The notes under the pieces were generated by a model, which worked only from the letters and a program-made list of their open reading frames with translations, had not been told where the DNA came from and did no database searches. The translations under genes and the position numbers were made by a program. Positions 1 to 8,464 of a stretch of 64,000 nt of DNA are shown in pieces. Numbering within the stretch: the first letter of the stretch is position 1; the number at the start of each line of letters is the position of its first letter. Origin of the DNA: Oscillospiraceae bacterium (GTDB lineage: Bacteria; Bacillota; Clostridia; Oscillospirales; Ruminococcaceae); contig JAKSPK010000005.1 of the NCBI GenBank assembly GCA_024404875.1, positions 29,608 to 93,607 of the forward strand, in the 5' to 3' direction.

Positions 1-1
1 C

Positions 2-298
2 ACCTGTATGCAGGGGCATTCTGCCTGCAATATCACGCCGGTCATTGCGGCGAACCGTATCGGGCTGGAACGCGTAAGCCCCTGCCCGGAGAACGGGATG
101 CAGGAATCCGCGCTTCAATTTTACGGTTCCTCGTTCATGACGAATGAGACGGGGCAGATCATCGCGCAGGCAAACCGCACATCGGAAACAGTGCTGATGC
201 AGTCCTATGATCTCGATGCGGTTGCGCAGATGAAGCTTGACTGGGGACTCTTCCGTGATCGCCGTCCGCATTGCTACGGCGATATCGCTGCGAGATAG
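2..298 (+). CDS. aguB: N-carbamoylputrescine amidase (AguB-like), C-terminal part
   Basis: Nitrilase-superfamily amidohydrolase, C-terminal ~98 residues only; the reading frame is open to the left edge, so the gene starts outside the window. The visible part matches the end of N-carbamoylputrescine amidases: the HSACNITPVIAANRIG segment, FYGSSFMTNETGQIIAQA, and the closing WGLFRDRRPHCYG. These enzymes convert N-carbamoylputrescine to putrescine, CO2 and ammonia in the agmatine route. The catalytic Glu-Lys-Cys residues lie upstream and cannot be checked. A strong hairpin follows the stop. It could be another nitrilase-family amidase, but the C-terminal motif is fairly specific. Confidence 0.85.
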   Translation, partial: TCMQGHSACNITPVIAANRIGLERVSPCPENGMQESALQFYGSSFMTNETGQIIAQANRTSETVLMQSYDLDAVAQMKLDWGLFRDRRPHCYGDIAAR

Positions 299-366
299 GC
301 GAGAAACTGCGCCGGTGATTGGCGTAAGTTACAGATACGTCTGTATGTTTTGTTTATAGACGCAAA

Positions 367-399
367 AAACGCGTCCGTACTTGCTGTACGGGCGCGTTT
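367..399. terminator. Convergent terminator between the aguB-like gene and the ART gene
   Basis: The arms AAACGCGTCCGTAC (367-380) and GTACGGGCGCGTTT (386-399) form a stem with one mismatch and a 5-nt loop. A-rich bases precede it and TGTTTATT follows, so it can serve both the plus-strand gene ending at 298 and the minus-strand gene ending at 402. Confidence 0.7.
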
Positions 400-401
400 G
401 T

Positions 402-1172
402 TTATTCATGCATACTCCGCTGAACGATTTCCTTGCAGCGCAGATATGCCGCAAGATCATCAGGATCGAGTTGCTCCTCCGGTACGCCGGCATGGATCTG
501 CGCAAAGATACGGATCCCGGCGGCGCATTTCTGCATCGTTGGTTCGTCCGGCAAATGCACTTGCTGTCCGGCGCAGATTGTCAGATCATAGGCCGCACAG
601 GGTGGATTTCCGTTCATATCGCGGATTTCACGGTCTGCGTCCGTCAGCGGCCGCTCTGAACATTCAAAGCGCAGATAGGGCGGCAGCAGAAGCTCATTTT
701 CATTCGCTTTCAGATATCGGCCGGGCAACTGTGAAAAAATGATCGCGGGTGTCTGCGGAGGGATATGATAGGTCAGCAGTACGATCTCCTGCTTGTCGCC
801 ATAGGCGGGCAGAAATTCGCTCAGGCAGGTCGAAGTAAATGCCAGCGTTTGTCCGGCGGCTTTGCACACGGTAAAATCTCCGGTGCGCTCGACCCGATAG
901 CCGCAGACCGGCTCGGTGACCGCGGCCTTCTGCGCTGCTGAAAGCAATGCGCGGTAAAGTGAAGTCAGTCGCGGCAGATCAGCGAGCATCGCGGGATTCA
1001 GCCGCTTGCCCTCCTGCACGCGCAGATATTCCGTTCTCACGCCATCAAAGAGCAGTGCATTCAGTGTCAGATAGGCACGCGCATCGTTCAAAAATGGATC
1101 GCGCAGGTCAAAGCCGGTCAGATCGCCCTCATAAAACCGGACGGCATCGGCTTCGGCTTTTGTCAGTGTCAT
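402..1172 (-). CDS. Predicted ADP-ribosyltransferase-fold protein (R-S-E type)
   Basis: 256 residues, no signal peptide or membrane segment, so probably cytosolic. The C-terminal half carries the three marks of an arginine-type ADP-ribosyltransferase fold in the right order: an Arg in GYRVER (about residue 93), an STS-like FTSTC (112-116), and an E-x-E in ANENELLLPP (E158, E160). In that fold these bind NAD and catalyse transfer. Residues 1-85 are helical and unassigned. The gene starts 13 bp after the aroF stop on the same strand, so it is probably cotranscribed from the aroF promoter. There is no secretion module, immunity gene or ADP-ribosylglycohydrolase nearby. The motifs are seen; the activity and target are inference. 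Confidence 0.6.
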   Translation of the reverse strand: MTLTKAEADAVRFYEGDLTGFDLRDPFLNDARAYLTLNALLFDGVRTEYLRVQEGKRLNPAMLADLPRLTSLYRALLSAAQKAAVTEPVCGYRVERTGDFTVCKAAGQTLAFTSTCLSEFLPAYGDKQEIVLLTYHIPPQTPAIIFSQLPGRYLKANENELLLPPYLRFECSERPLTDADREIRDMNGNPPCAAYDLTICAGQQVHLPDEPTMQKCAAGIRIFAQIHAGVPEEQLDPDDLAAYLRCKEIVQRSMHE

Positions 1173-1185
1173 TGCAGCGGCCGGT

Positions 1186-2217
1186 TTACAGCAGCTCTGC
1201 GATCTCCAGGATCAGCCGCTCGCTCTTTTCCCAGCCGAGGCAAGGATCGGTGATCGACTTGCCGTAGCAGCCGCCGTCGATCTTCTGTGCACCGTCCTCA
1301 ATATAGCTTTCGATCATGAAGCCCTTGACGAGCTTTTTGATCTCCGGATTATATCTGCGGGCGGCAAGGACTTCCTTGCAGATTCGCGGCTGTTCAAGAG
1401 GATTCTTGCCGGAGTTGGCGTGGTTGGTATCAATGATTGCTGCGGGATTTGCGAAATTACCCTCTGCATAAAGCGCCGCGAGATGCGCAAGATCCTCGTA
1501 GTGATAATTCGGGAGCGACTGACCGTGCTTGTTCATATAGCCGCGCATGATTGCGTGTGCAAGCGGATTGCCGGCAGAATGCACTTCCCAGCCGCGATAG
1601 ATGAAGGTATGTCCCTGCTGCGCGGCGGTGATTGCGTTCATCATGACGGAAAGATCGCCGGAGGTCGGGTTCTTCATGCCGACCGGAACCGGCAGGCCGC
1701 TGGATACGAGACGGTGCTGCTGATTTTCGACCGAGCGGGCACCGACTGCGACATAGGCCAGCAGATCATCGAGATAACGATGGTTTTCGGGGTAAAGCAT
1801 CTCATCGGCGCAGGAGAAGCCAGTCTCCTTGAGCGCACGCATATGCAGCTCTCTGGTCGCGATGATGCCCTTGAACATATCCGGCTTGCTCTGCGGATCA
1901 GGCTGATGCAGCAGACCTTTATAGCCTGCGCCGGTTGTACGTGGCTTATTGGTGTAGATGCGCGGGATGATGAAGATTTCGTCCTTGACCTCTTCCTGCA
2001 CCTTGCGCAGACGGCTGACATAATCCAGCACAGTATCGGGGTTATCCGCCGAGCAGGGACCGATGATAAGCAGCAGGCGGTCATCCTTTCCGGTGAAGAT
2101 ATTGCTGATGATCTCAGCACGCTCTGAAACGATTTGTTCCATTTCAGGTGTGACCGGATACATTTCTTTTGTTTCCTTCGGGATTGTCAGTTTCCGTTCA
2201 AATTCCATGTTCATCAT
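1186..2217 (-). CDS. aroF: 3-deoxy-7-phosphoheptulonate synthase (DAHP synthase, class I)
   Basis: First enzyme of the shikimate pathway: condenses phosphoenolpyruvate and erythrose-4-phosphate. At 343 residues it has the usual length of AroF/AroG-type enzymes. Visible motifs: GPCSADNPDTV, the PEP/E4P-binding KPRTTGAGYKG, CADEMLYPENHRYLDDLLAY, GMKNPTSGD, the metal-ligand stretch DTNHANSGKNPLEQPRI, and GGCYGKSITDPCLGWE near the C-terminus. The ATG at 2217 has AAGGAG about 10 nt upstream. A consensus promoter lies at 2301-2329. No other shikimate gene is adjacent; its downstream partner is the ADP-ribosyltransferase-like gene. Which aromatic amino acid inhibits it cannot be read here. Confidence 0.95.
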   Translation of the reverse strand: MMNMEFERKLTIPKETKEMYPVTPEMEQIVSERAEIISNIFTGKDDRLLLIIGPCSADNPDTVLDYVSRLRKVQEEVKDEIFIIPRIYTNKPRTTGAGYKGLLHQPDPQSKPDMFKGIIATRELHMRALKETGFSCADEMLYPENHRYLDDLLAYVAVGARSVENQQHRLVSSGLPVPVGMKNPTSGDLSVMMNAITAAQQGHTFIYRGWEVHSAGNPLAHAIMRGYMNKHGQSLPNYHYEDLAHLAALYAEGNFANPAAIIDTNHANSGKNPLEQPRICKEVLAARRYNPEIKKLVKGFMIESYIEDGAQKIDGGCYGKSITDPCLGWEKSERLILEIAELL

Positions 2218-2300
2218 ATTGGCGTTTCTCCTTTATTATATTATAATAGTTTTTCTGCTGTTATCGTTTTTCTGCCGCAGCCTGTTGTCACTCCGCTGAC

Positions 2301-2329
2301 ATTATAGCACGAATTCGGTGATTTGTCAA
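2301..2329 (-). promoter_or_regulatory. Promoter of aroF
   Basis: On the minus strand TTGACA (complement of 2324-2329) and TATAAT (complement of 2301-2306) are separated by 17 bp, a perfect housekeeping-sigma promoter about 80 bp before the aroF ATG. Confidence 0.85.
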
Positions 2330-2433
2330 CTCTTTAACGCATTGAATCACAAAATTAAATGACTGACCCAGCGGCGGAACGGTTGATTGTTGCATCCACT
2401 TCACTTTCTTGTGCTTTCGATTGTCCGTTCAAA

Positions 2434-2469
2434 AACATCCCGACCGATGTGTGAATCGGTCGGGATGTT
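2434..2469 (-). terminator. Rho-independent terminator after the APH-like kinase gene
   Basis: Fifteen-bp perfect arms AACATCCCGACCGAT (2434-2448) and ATCGGTCGGGATGTT (2455-2469) with a 6-nt loop; on the minus strand the stem runs into a T tract. It ends the adhE-kinase transcript. Confidence 0.85.
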
Positions 2470-2521
2470 GGGTTTTCGGTAGTGCCGCGGTGAGCCAGCG
2501 GGTTTTGTGCAAGGGTGTTAT

Positions 2522-3280
2522 TTATACATAATCAACAACATTGACCCAGCGGGAGAGCAGCTCGAAATCATCCGTGCTGTTTTCCTTGACGGACTGCGAT
2601 GCTGCAACAATCGGCATCCAGTTCTGCACATATTGCAGCGCCGTATCGTTCATCACGCAGAAAAGCCGCAGATATTCCTTTGCCAGCGACTCCTGTCCGT
2701 TCAGCATGAGATAGAGATAGGTTCTCGCGGCATCCGCTGACGCATTGCCCTGTGTGGCATGTGCCCAGTCGATGATAAAGGGCGCGCCGTCCGGTCTGAT
2801 GATGACATTTGAGGGATTGAAATCGCCGTGGCAGACTTTCTGGTGCTTCGGCATACCCTCCAGACGCGTATGAAGCTCAAAGCGTATAGTTGCCTCAAAT
2901 TTGCTGTCGCTGATCTTGCGGTGCATTTTATCCTTGAGCTTGGTCAGCAGCGGAGCGCGTTTTGTGTGGATCAGCATTTGCAGCTCGACAAGCTTGCGGA
3001 GATACTCGTCCTTCTTCTCCGGATTTTCGTCAATGAGCTGCTGAAGTGTCTTGCCCTCAATATAATCGGAGCGGATCGCCCACTGATTACCTTCCTTGAA
3101 CACCTCGTGAATGCGCGGGATGTTGAGATCAGTTTCTTCTACACGCGCCTGATTCAGCGCTTCATTCAGTACGGATGCCTTAGAATAATCCGCGCTGAAC
3201 AGCTTGACGACAGTATCGCCGTCGCGGTAGATCACTTTATTCGGTCTGGTCGCAATGACCTGATCTTCCTGATACAGCAT
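2522..3280 (-). CDS. Aminoglycoside-phosphotransferase-fold kinase
   Basis: 252-residue protein with the APH/choline-kinase fold: a glycine-poor N-lobe with VVKLFS as the probable ATP-lysine strand, the catalytic loop CHGDFNPSNVII (Asp plus Asn) and the metal-binding IDWAHA. An upstream in-frame start at 3331 is possible, but the ATG at 3280 is preceded by AAGGGGG about 8 nt away and is preferred. The start lies 16 bp after the adhE stop, suggesting cotranscription with adhE. The protein is family-typical of Firmicutes APH-like kinases of unknown substrate; nothing here indicates antibiotic resistance rather than small-metabolite phosphorylation. Confidence 0.75.
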   Translation of the reverse strand: MLYQEDQVIATRPNKVIYRDGDTVVKLFSADYSKASVLNEALNQARVEETDLNIPRIHEVFKEGNQWAIRSDYIEGKTLQQLIDENPEKKDEYLRKLVELQMLIHTKRAPLLTKLKDKMHRKISDSKFEATIRFELHTRLEGMPKHQKVCHGDFNPSNVIIRPDGAPFIIDWAHATQGNASADAARTYLYLMLNGQESLAKEYLRLFCVMNDTALQYVQNWMPIVAASQSVKENSTDDFELLSRWVNVVDYV

Positions 3281-3296
3281 GATGATTGCCCCCTTT

Positions 3297-5912
3297 TCAG
3301 ACCTGTTCGTTGTTTTTGCCGTAGTACGCATTCAGATACATTTGACGGATTTCGCTGATGAGCGGATAGCGCGGATTTGCGCCGGTGCACTGATCATCGA
3401 AGGCATGCTCGCTCATCTCATCGAGACGGCTGAGGAAGTCCTGCTCATCAATGCCCCATTCACGGATGCTGTCCGGAACGCCGATGATCTTCTTGAGATC
3501 GTTGATCGCTTTGATGAGGTTTTCGAGCTTCTCGGTATCGTTTCTGCCCTTGATGCCGATGGCAGCGGCCATCTCCGCATAGCGGCTGCGTGTATGCGGA
3601 TAGCTGTACTGCGGGAAGGTGCCCATTTTCGGCGGAACATCTGCAGCATTGAACCGGAGCACCTGCTCCAGCATCAGCGCATTTGCAATGCCGTGCGGGA
3701 TGTGGTGGAATGCGCCGAGCTTATGTGCCATCGAATGGCAGACACCAAGGAACGCGTTTGCAAAGGCCATGCCTGCGAGCGTTGCAGCATTTGCCATATT
3801 GCTCCATGCTTCGATGTCCTCTGCGCCGTTCTGATAGGTTCGCGGCAGATTCTCAAGAACGAGCTTCAGCGAACGGATCGCAAGGCCGTCGGTGTAGTCA
3901 GTCGCGAGCATGGAAGCATAGGCTTCGAGTGCGTGCGTTGCAACATCAATACCGGAAGCCGAGGTCAGGCTCTTCGGTGCGGTCTTCATCATATCGGGAT
4001 CAACGATCGCCATGTTCGGCATTAGCTCATAGTCCGCGAGCGGATACTTTACGCCGCTCTGTTCGTCGGTGATGACGGCGAAGGGCGTGACCTCCGAGCC
4101 GGTGCCGGCCGATGTCGGGATTGCGACGAAATAAGCCTTTTCTCCCATTTTCGGGAAGGTGTAGATGCGCTTGCGGATATCGGAGAAGCGCATTGCCATA
4201 TCCATAAAGTCCGCATCGGGATGCTCATACAGAACCCACATGATCTTTCCGGCATCCATCGCCGAGCCGCCGCCGAGTGCGATGATGACATCGGGCTGGA
4301 AGGCGGTCATTGCGGCAGCGCCCTGGCGTGCAGACTCGAGTGTCGGATCCGGTGCGACATCAAAGAAGGTCGTGTGGACGATGCCGAGCGCATTCAGCTT
4401 ATCGGTGATGCACTTGGTATAGCCGTTCTTGAACAGGAAGCTGTCGGTGACGATGAAGGCACGCTTTTTGTGCATGATCGTTCCGAGCTCATCGAGCGCG
4501 ACGGGCAGGCAGCCCTGCTTGATATAGACCTTTTCCGGCGCACGGAACCACAGCATATTCTCTCTCCTTTCGGCGACGGTTTTGATGTTGAGCAGATGCT
4601 TGACACCGACATTCTCGCTGACGGAATTGCCGCCCCACGAGCCGCAGCCGAGCGTCAGCGACGGCTGCAGATCGAAGTTGTAGAGATCACCGATGCCGCC
4701 GTGAGAGGAGGGTGTATTAACCAGGATTCGGCAGGTTTTCATGCGCTCTGCAATGGCGTTGATCTTTGCGCGTTCGGTAACAGCATTCAGATAGACAGAG
4801 GATGTGTGTCCGAAGCCGCCGTCTGCGATGAGGCGTTCCGCCTTCTGCATGGCATCCTCGAAGTTTTTGGCGCGGTACATCGCAAGCACCGGCGAAAGCT
4901 TCTCGTGAGCAAATTCCTCGTCAATGCTGACATCCTCGACTTCACCAATCAGAATCTTTGCGGTTTCAGGGACCTCGACGCCGGCGAGTGCAGCAATTGT
5001 ATGCGCGGACTGTCCGACGATCTGTGCATTCAGCGAGCCGTTGATGATAATGGTACTGCGCACCTTGTCAAGCTCATCGCCCTTGAGGAAATAGCAGCCG
5101 CGTGCCTCAAATTCCTTCTTCACCTTGTCATAGACCTTATCCAGCACAATCGTCGATTGCTCGGATGCGCAGATCATGCCGTTGTCGAAGGTCTTGGAAT
5201 GGATGATCGAATTGACCGCGAGGCTGATATTTGCGGTATCGTCAATGATTGCAGGAGTATTGCCGGCACCGACACCGAGCGCAGGTTTGCCGCTTGAATA
5301 AGCAGCATGAACCATGCCAGGACCGCCGGTCGCGAGGATGATATCGGAATACTTCATGACGGTATTGGTCATGTCGAGCGAGGGCTTGTCAATCCAGCCG
5401 ATCAGTCCCTCCGGCGCACCGGCCGCATAGGCCGCCTCTGCTACGATCCGCGCCGCTTCAATGGTGGAACCCTTTGCACGCGGATGCGGGGAGATGATAA
5501 TGCCGTTGCGCGTCTTCAGTGTGATAAGCGTTTTGAAGATCGCGGTGGAAGTCGGGTTGGTTGTCGGGATGACCGCCGCGATGACGCCGATCGGTTCGGC
5601 AATGCGCATTGTGCCCATTGCCTCATTGTGTTCGATTACACCGCAGGTTTTGGTATTGCGGTAAGCGTTGTAGATATACTCGGATGCGAAATGATTCTTG
5701 ATGACCTTATCCTCGACTACGCCCATGCCGGTCTCGGCGACCGCCATTTTTGCGAGCGGGATCCGCGCCTGATTGGCTGCGATTGAAGCAGCGCGGAAGA
5801 TCGCATCGACCTTTTCCTGCGGGAACTTTGCATATTCCTCCTGTGCCTTCCGAACGCGGGCAAGGAGTGCTTTCAGGGCATCGATCGTATCAACGATTGG
5901 ATACGCTTTCAT
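3297..5912 (-). CDS. adhE: Bifunctional acetaldehyde-CoA / alcohol dehydrogenase
   Basis: 871 residues, full AdhE length. The N-terminal half is a CoA-acylating aldehyde dehydrogenase with the catalytic Cys in NGMICASEQS (about residue 248). The C-terminal half, from about 455, is an iron-dependent alcohol dehydrogenase with GGGSAMDAGK for NAD, PTSAGTGSEVTPFAV, and the iron ligands in DVATHALEAY and VCHSMAHKLGAFHHIPHG. It reduces acetyl-CoA to ethanol in two NADH-consuming steps, the ethanol branch of fermentation; the family assembles into spirosome filaments. GGAGG lies 7 nt before the ATG. The APH-like kinase follows after 16 bp. GCGAAAT inverted repeats lie upstream. Confidence 0.97.
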   Translation of the reverse strand: MKAYPIVDTIDALKALLARVRKAQEEYAKFPQEKVDAIFRAASIAANQARIPLAKMAVAETGMGVVEDKVIKNHFASEYIYNAYRNTKTCGVIEHNEAMGTMRIAEPIGVIAAVIPTTNPTSTAIFKTLITLKTRNGIIISPHPRAKGSTIEAARIVAEAAYAAGAPEGLIGWIDKPSLDMTNTVMKYSDIILATGGPGMVHAAYSSGKPALGVGAGNTPAIIDDTANISLAVNSIIHSKTFDNGMICASEQSTIVLDKVYDKVKKEFEARGCYFLKGDELDKVRSTIIINGSLNAQIVGQSAHTIAALAGVEVPETAKILIGEVEDVSIDEEFAHEKLSPVLAMYRAKNFEDAMQKAERLIADGGFGHTSSVYLNAVTERAKINAIAERMKTCRILVNTPSSHGGIGDLYNFDLQPSLTLGCGSWGGNSVSENVGVKHLLNIKTVAERRENMLWFRAPEKVYIKQGCLPVALDELGTIMHKKRAFIVTDSFLFKNGYTKCITDKLNALGIVHTTFFDVAPDPTLESARQGAAAMTAFQPDVIIALGGGSAMDAGKIMWVLYEHPDADFMDMAMRFSDIRKRIYTFPKMGEKAYFVAIPTSAGTGSEVTPFAVITDEQSGVKYPLADYELMPNMAIVDPDMMKTAPKSLTSASGIDVATHALEAYASMLATDYTDGLAIRSLKLVLENLPRTYQNGAEDIEAWSNMANAATLAGMAFANAFLGVCHSMAHKLGAFHHIPHGIANALMLEQVLRFNAADVPPKMGTFPQYSYPHTRSRYAEMAAAIGIKGRNDTEKLENLIKAINDLKKIIGVPDSIREWGIDEQDFLSRLDEMSEHAFDDQCTGANPRYPLISEIRQMYLNAYYGKNNEQV

Positions 5913-6000
5913 AATGGACCTCCGTTCCGTTAGTTATTCGCTGTGTATTTCATACAGCTTTGGCATTTGATACGAATATCTCGAAAAACCAGAGGCATCC

Positions 6001-6059
6001 GGCGATTGAAATTTCGCCATGCTGTGTCAGATCCCATTGCCTGACGAAATAGCATTTCG
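6001..6059. promoter_or_regulatory. Repeated GCGAAAT inverted repeats upstream of adhE
   Basis: Two small palindromes sit 90-150 bp before adhE: GGCGA-N8-TCGCC (6001-6018) and CGAAAT-AGC-ATTTCG (6045-6059). They share the GCGAAAT core and could be operator sites or a leader hairpin. I could not place a convincing -35/-10 pair or a canonical Rex box here. Confidence 0.3.
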
Positions 6060-6108
6060 CTATCCTGCCTATGCTGCTTTTCGGGATTCGTATGAAAAGA
6101 GATTATGA

Positions 6109-6165
6109 AAAACGGCGATGCCGGTCTCTCTCCGCCACGCGGGGAGCGGAGACAGGTACCGCCGT
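6109..6165 (-). terminator. Terminator downstream of the oadB-like gene
   Basis: A long imperfect hairpin; on the minus strand outer ACGGCG pairs with CGCCGT and inner GTCTCCGC with GCGGAGA, followed directly by TTTTTC. It lies just past the stop of the decarboxylase beta subunit gene. Confidence 0.6.
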
Positions 6166-6186
6166 AATTTCCGATAAGTTTTATGC

Positions 6187-7398
6187 TCAGCCGATTACGG
6201 AGAGCAGCACGCCGGCCGCGACCGCAGAGCCGATAACGCCCGCGACATTCGGTCCCATTGCGTGCATGAGCAGGAAGTTGGTGGGATCAGTTTCCGCACC
6301 GACCTTCTGTGCGATACGCGCTGCCATCGGGACAGCGGAAACGCCTGCTGAACCGATCAGCGGATTGACCTTGCCGCGCGTGACCTTATACATGATCTTG
6401 CCGAAGATCAGACCGCAGGCCGTGCCGAGCGAGAACGCGACAACACCGAGCAGCATGACACCGCCGAATTTGAGGTTGATGATCTGTTCCGCCTTGGTGG
6501 TCGCACCGACGGAGATGCCGAGGAAGATCGTGATGATATTCATGAGGGCATTCTGTGCGGTGTCGATCAGTCTGGCAGCAACACCGGATTCCTTGAGCAG
6601 ATTGCCGAACATCAGCATGCCGACAAGCGGCGCAGCCGACGGGACGAGCAGAGAAACGATGATTGTAACCGCGATCGGGAAGATGATTTTCTCAGTTTTG
6701 GAGACAGTGCGGAGCTGTTCCATCTTGACAGAGCGTTCCTTCTTCGAAGTCAGCGCCTTCATGATCGGCGGCTGAATGATCGGAACGAGCGCCATATAAG
6801 TATATGCAGCAAGCGCGATATTACCCGTGGTGATCGCACCGCCGCCGGTCAGAAGACGGGTGGAAACATAGATTGCAGTCGGACCGTCCGCACCGCCGAT
6901 AATGGCGATCGAGCCAGCTTCTGCAGCAGTAAAGCCGAGCAGTCCGGCGACAATGAAGGTAAAGAAGATGCCGCCCTGTGCTGCTGCACCGAGCAGGAAG
7001 CTCTTCGGGTTCGCAATCAGCGGGGAGAAGTCGGTCATACAGCCGATGCCGAGGAAAATCAGCGGAGGATAGAGCTGCAATTTGACGCCTAGATACAGAA
7101 TATCCAGCAATCCGCCTTCTTTTAGTACTTCTCCGTAATTGACATGGCCGTCCACCAGAACCCAGAGATCCGGATGATAGAGCCCTGCCATCGGGAGATT
7201 GGTCAGCAGCATACCGAACGAGATCGGCAGCAGCAGCAGCGGCTCGAAGCCTTTTGCAATCGCCAGGTACATGAATACGAATGATACAAGAATCATGATG
7301 AGATTCTTCCAGCCGCCGTCGGCAAACAGCGAACGAAGTCCACTGTCAGACCAGAGGCCGCCGAGCGTGTTGGTGATAAAATCTAATACACCGCCCAT
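6187..7398 (-). CDS. Na+-transporting decarboxylase beta subunit (OadB/GcdB/MmdB family)
   Basis: 403-residue polytopic membrane protein of the carboxybiotin decarboxylase beta-subunit family, the part of oxaloacetate, glutaconyl-CoA or methylmalonyl-CoA decarboxylases that moves Na+ out of the cell during decarboxylation of carboxybiotin. Motifs: GGADGPTAIYVSTRLL, whose Asp is essential for Na+ transport in the family; IGGADGPT and LGTACGLIFGK strands; several hydrophobic helices. The gene follows the gamma-subunit gene by 44 bp in one operon. No carboxyltransferase (alpha) or biotin-carrier gene is in the window, so the substrate is open. Methylmalonyl-CoA (propionate or succinate metabolism) and oxaloacetate are the likely options. 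Confidence 0.9.
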   Translation of the reverse strand: MGGVLDFITNTLGGLWSDSGLRSLFADGGWKNLIMILVSFVFMYLAIAKGFEPLLLLPISFGMLLTNLPMAGLYHPDLWVLVDGHVNYGEVLKEGGLLDILYLGVKLQLYPPLIFLGIGCMTDFSPLIANPKSFLLGAAAQGGIFFTFIVAGLLGFTAAEAGSIAIIGGADGPTAIYVSTRLLTGGGAITTGNIALAAYTYMALVPIIQPPIMKALTSKKERSVKMEQLRTVSKTEKIIFPIAVTIIVSLLVPSAAPLVGMLMFGNLLKESGVAARLIDTAQNALMNIITIFLGISVGATTKAEQIINLKFGGVMLLGVVAFSLGTACGLIFGKIMYKVTRGKVNPLIGSAGVSAVPMAARIAQKVGAETDPTNFLLMHAMGPNVAGVIGSAVAAGVLLSVIG

Positions 7399-7442
7399 TG
7401 TTTTTTCCTCCGTTTTTTCTTTTTATGTTATTGCTGCAATGC

Positions 7443-7904
7443 TCAGAACGGTCTGGTTGCATCAGAGATGCCGGCCTGTGCCCAGACAGATCTGCCGGAG
7501 CCGCCGCGTGTGACCTGCTTCACCGAACGCAGTCGGTATTTCTTTCCGTCGGCAGCACCCATCGCCGCGATTGCCGCCATGATGACCGCGATGACCTCAC
7601 TGTCATCGGTATCCGCAGCAGGCGCAGGGGAAGCAGACGGAGAAGCCTCTTTTTTCGGAGCAGCGGGCGCCGCTTTTGGAGAAGCGGGCTTTGGTGCAGC
7701 CGCCTTTTGGGGCGCAGCTTTTTTCGGCTTGCCGGACTGCTTTTTGAAGATGCCGCCGGTCGCATACAGGAATATGACGAGAACCAGCAGCGCGACGAAA
7801 ACGACGGCGAGACCGATCAGTGTCATGGACGCGATCTCCGTGCCGGAGAGCTTTTCGGAACCGCGCAGAACCTTATCCGCCGTCAGGACGGGAAACAATG
7901 TCAT
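7443..7904 (-). CDS. Na+-pump decarboxylase gamma subunit (OadG family)
   Basis: 153 residues. One N-terminal membrane helix (GLAVVFVALLVLVIFLYATG) is followed by an Ala/Pro/Lys-rich linker (about residues 60-95) and a short conserved tail with EVIAVIMAAIAAMG, the shape of OadG-family subunits that anchor and assemble the decarboxylase. The ATG at 7904 has GGGAGGA about 6 nt upstream; an earlier in-frame start (7934) lacks this. First gene of a two-gene operon with the beta subunit, read from a promoter at 7939-7967. The Ala/Pro linker resembles the one before a biotin lipoyl domain, but no biotin-attachment motif (AMKM) is present. Confidence 0.8.
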   Translation of the reverse strand: MTLFPVLTADKVLRGSEKLSGTEIASMTLIGLAVVFVALLVLVIFLYATGGIFKKQSGKPKKAAPQKAAAPKPASPKAAPAAPKKEASPSASPAPAADTDDSEVIAVIMAAIAAMGAADGKKYRLRSVKQVTRGGSGRSVWAQAGISDATRPF

Positions 7905-7938
7905 GGATATTCCTCCCTCTATAATCACATACAAACTT

Positions 7939-7967
7939 ATTATACTTCATTTTCAAAAAAAAGGCAA
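7939..7967 (-). promoter_or_regulatory. Promoter of the oadG-oadB operon
   Basis: Minus strand TTGCCT (complement of 7962-7967), 17 bp, TATAAT (complement of 7939-7944), about 35 bp before the oadG start. Confidence 0.7.
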
Positions 7968-8275
7968 GTGTTTTTTGCAGAAAATTCGGGCGCTTTCCCC
8001 CGCATAAAACTGACAAATCCGACAGGGACGGCATATTGGCGGCCGTTATGCGAAAACAGCGGATTCGATCACGGCTGTACTTGGGCGGATATGCGTGCTG
8101 TTCACAGTTTTTGTCTTTTGAATGTTCAGCAGCCTCGATCAGCGGCGTTCCATTATGCAGCGAGGAAAAATGAGGCGGCTGTGCCATTGACAAATCGGAG
8201 ACGGGTTCTGCCCGCCGTATTCCGGACGGTATGCACCGTGCGAAATGGGACTATAACGATTCTTTGTATGCATAC

Positions 8276-8304
8276 TTGCATTTTCTCTCATAATATGGTA
8301 TAAT
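8276..8304 (+). promoter_or_regulatory. Promoter of the DUF2953-ytfJ-rluB operon
   Basis: TTGCAT (8276-8281), 17 bp, TATAAT (8299-8304) with a TGG extended -10. The sequence closely resembles the promoter at 12823-12851. Confidence 0.75.
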
Positions 8305-8464
8305 AAATGCAAACATTCATGATGATTTATCTGAATGCCCTTGCAGATACGCAGGTCAGAGATCTGCTCTCTGCAAATCGGGCAATGATACCATATTCGC
8401 TTCGCTTGCATGGCATAAGAAAGGCATTGTATTTTTTTGATTCCCGGTGAAGGAGGTGCAGCGC

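Larger units (their letters stand above)
2218..2521. other. Intergenic region between aroF and the APH-like gene
   Basis: Holds the aroF promoter (2301-2329, minus strand) and the terminator of the upstream adhE-kinase unit (2434-2469). Nothing gene-like was found in the remainder. Confidence 0.6.
7905..8464. other. Divergent intergenic region oadG / DUF2953 gene
   Basis: 560 bp without a well-supported gene. It contains divergent promoters (7939-7967 minus, 8276-8304 plus) and about 140 bp of leader before the DUF2953 gene. A 47-codon open frame (8307-8450) spans that leader but begins inside the promoter and has no ribosome binding site. I see nothing definite between 7970 and 8270. Confidence 0.5.

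Noticed and set aside
1420-2127. Long open frame on the plus strand antisense to aroF
   Set aside because: Lies entirely inside aroF on the other strand, has no ribosome binding site, and its translation is Arg/Ile-rich without family resemblance.
4221-5297. 358-codon plus-strand frame antisense to adhE
   Set aside because: A mirror frame of a high-G+C conserved gene; no start signal and no recognisable motif.
5930-6060. Rex operator before adhE
   Set aside because: No TTGTTAA-N4-TTAACAA-like sequence is visible; only the GCGAAAT palindromes were recorded.
8307-8450. 47-codon frame ending just before the DUF2953 ribosome binding site
   Set aside because: Starts 2 bp after the -10 box, before any likely transcript start, and has no ribosome binding site; probably leader sequence.
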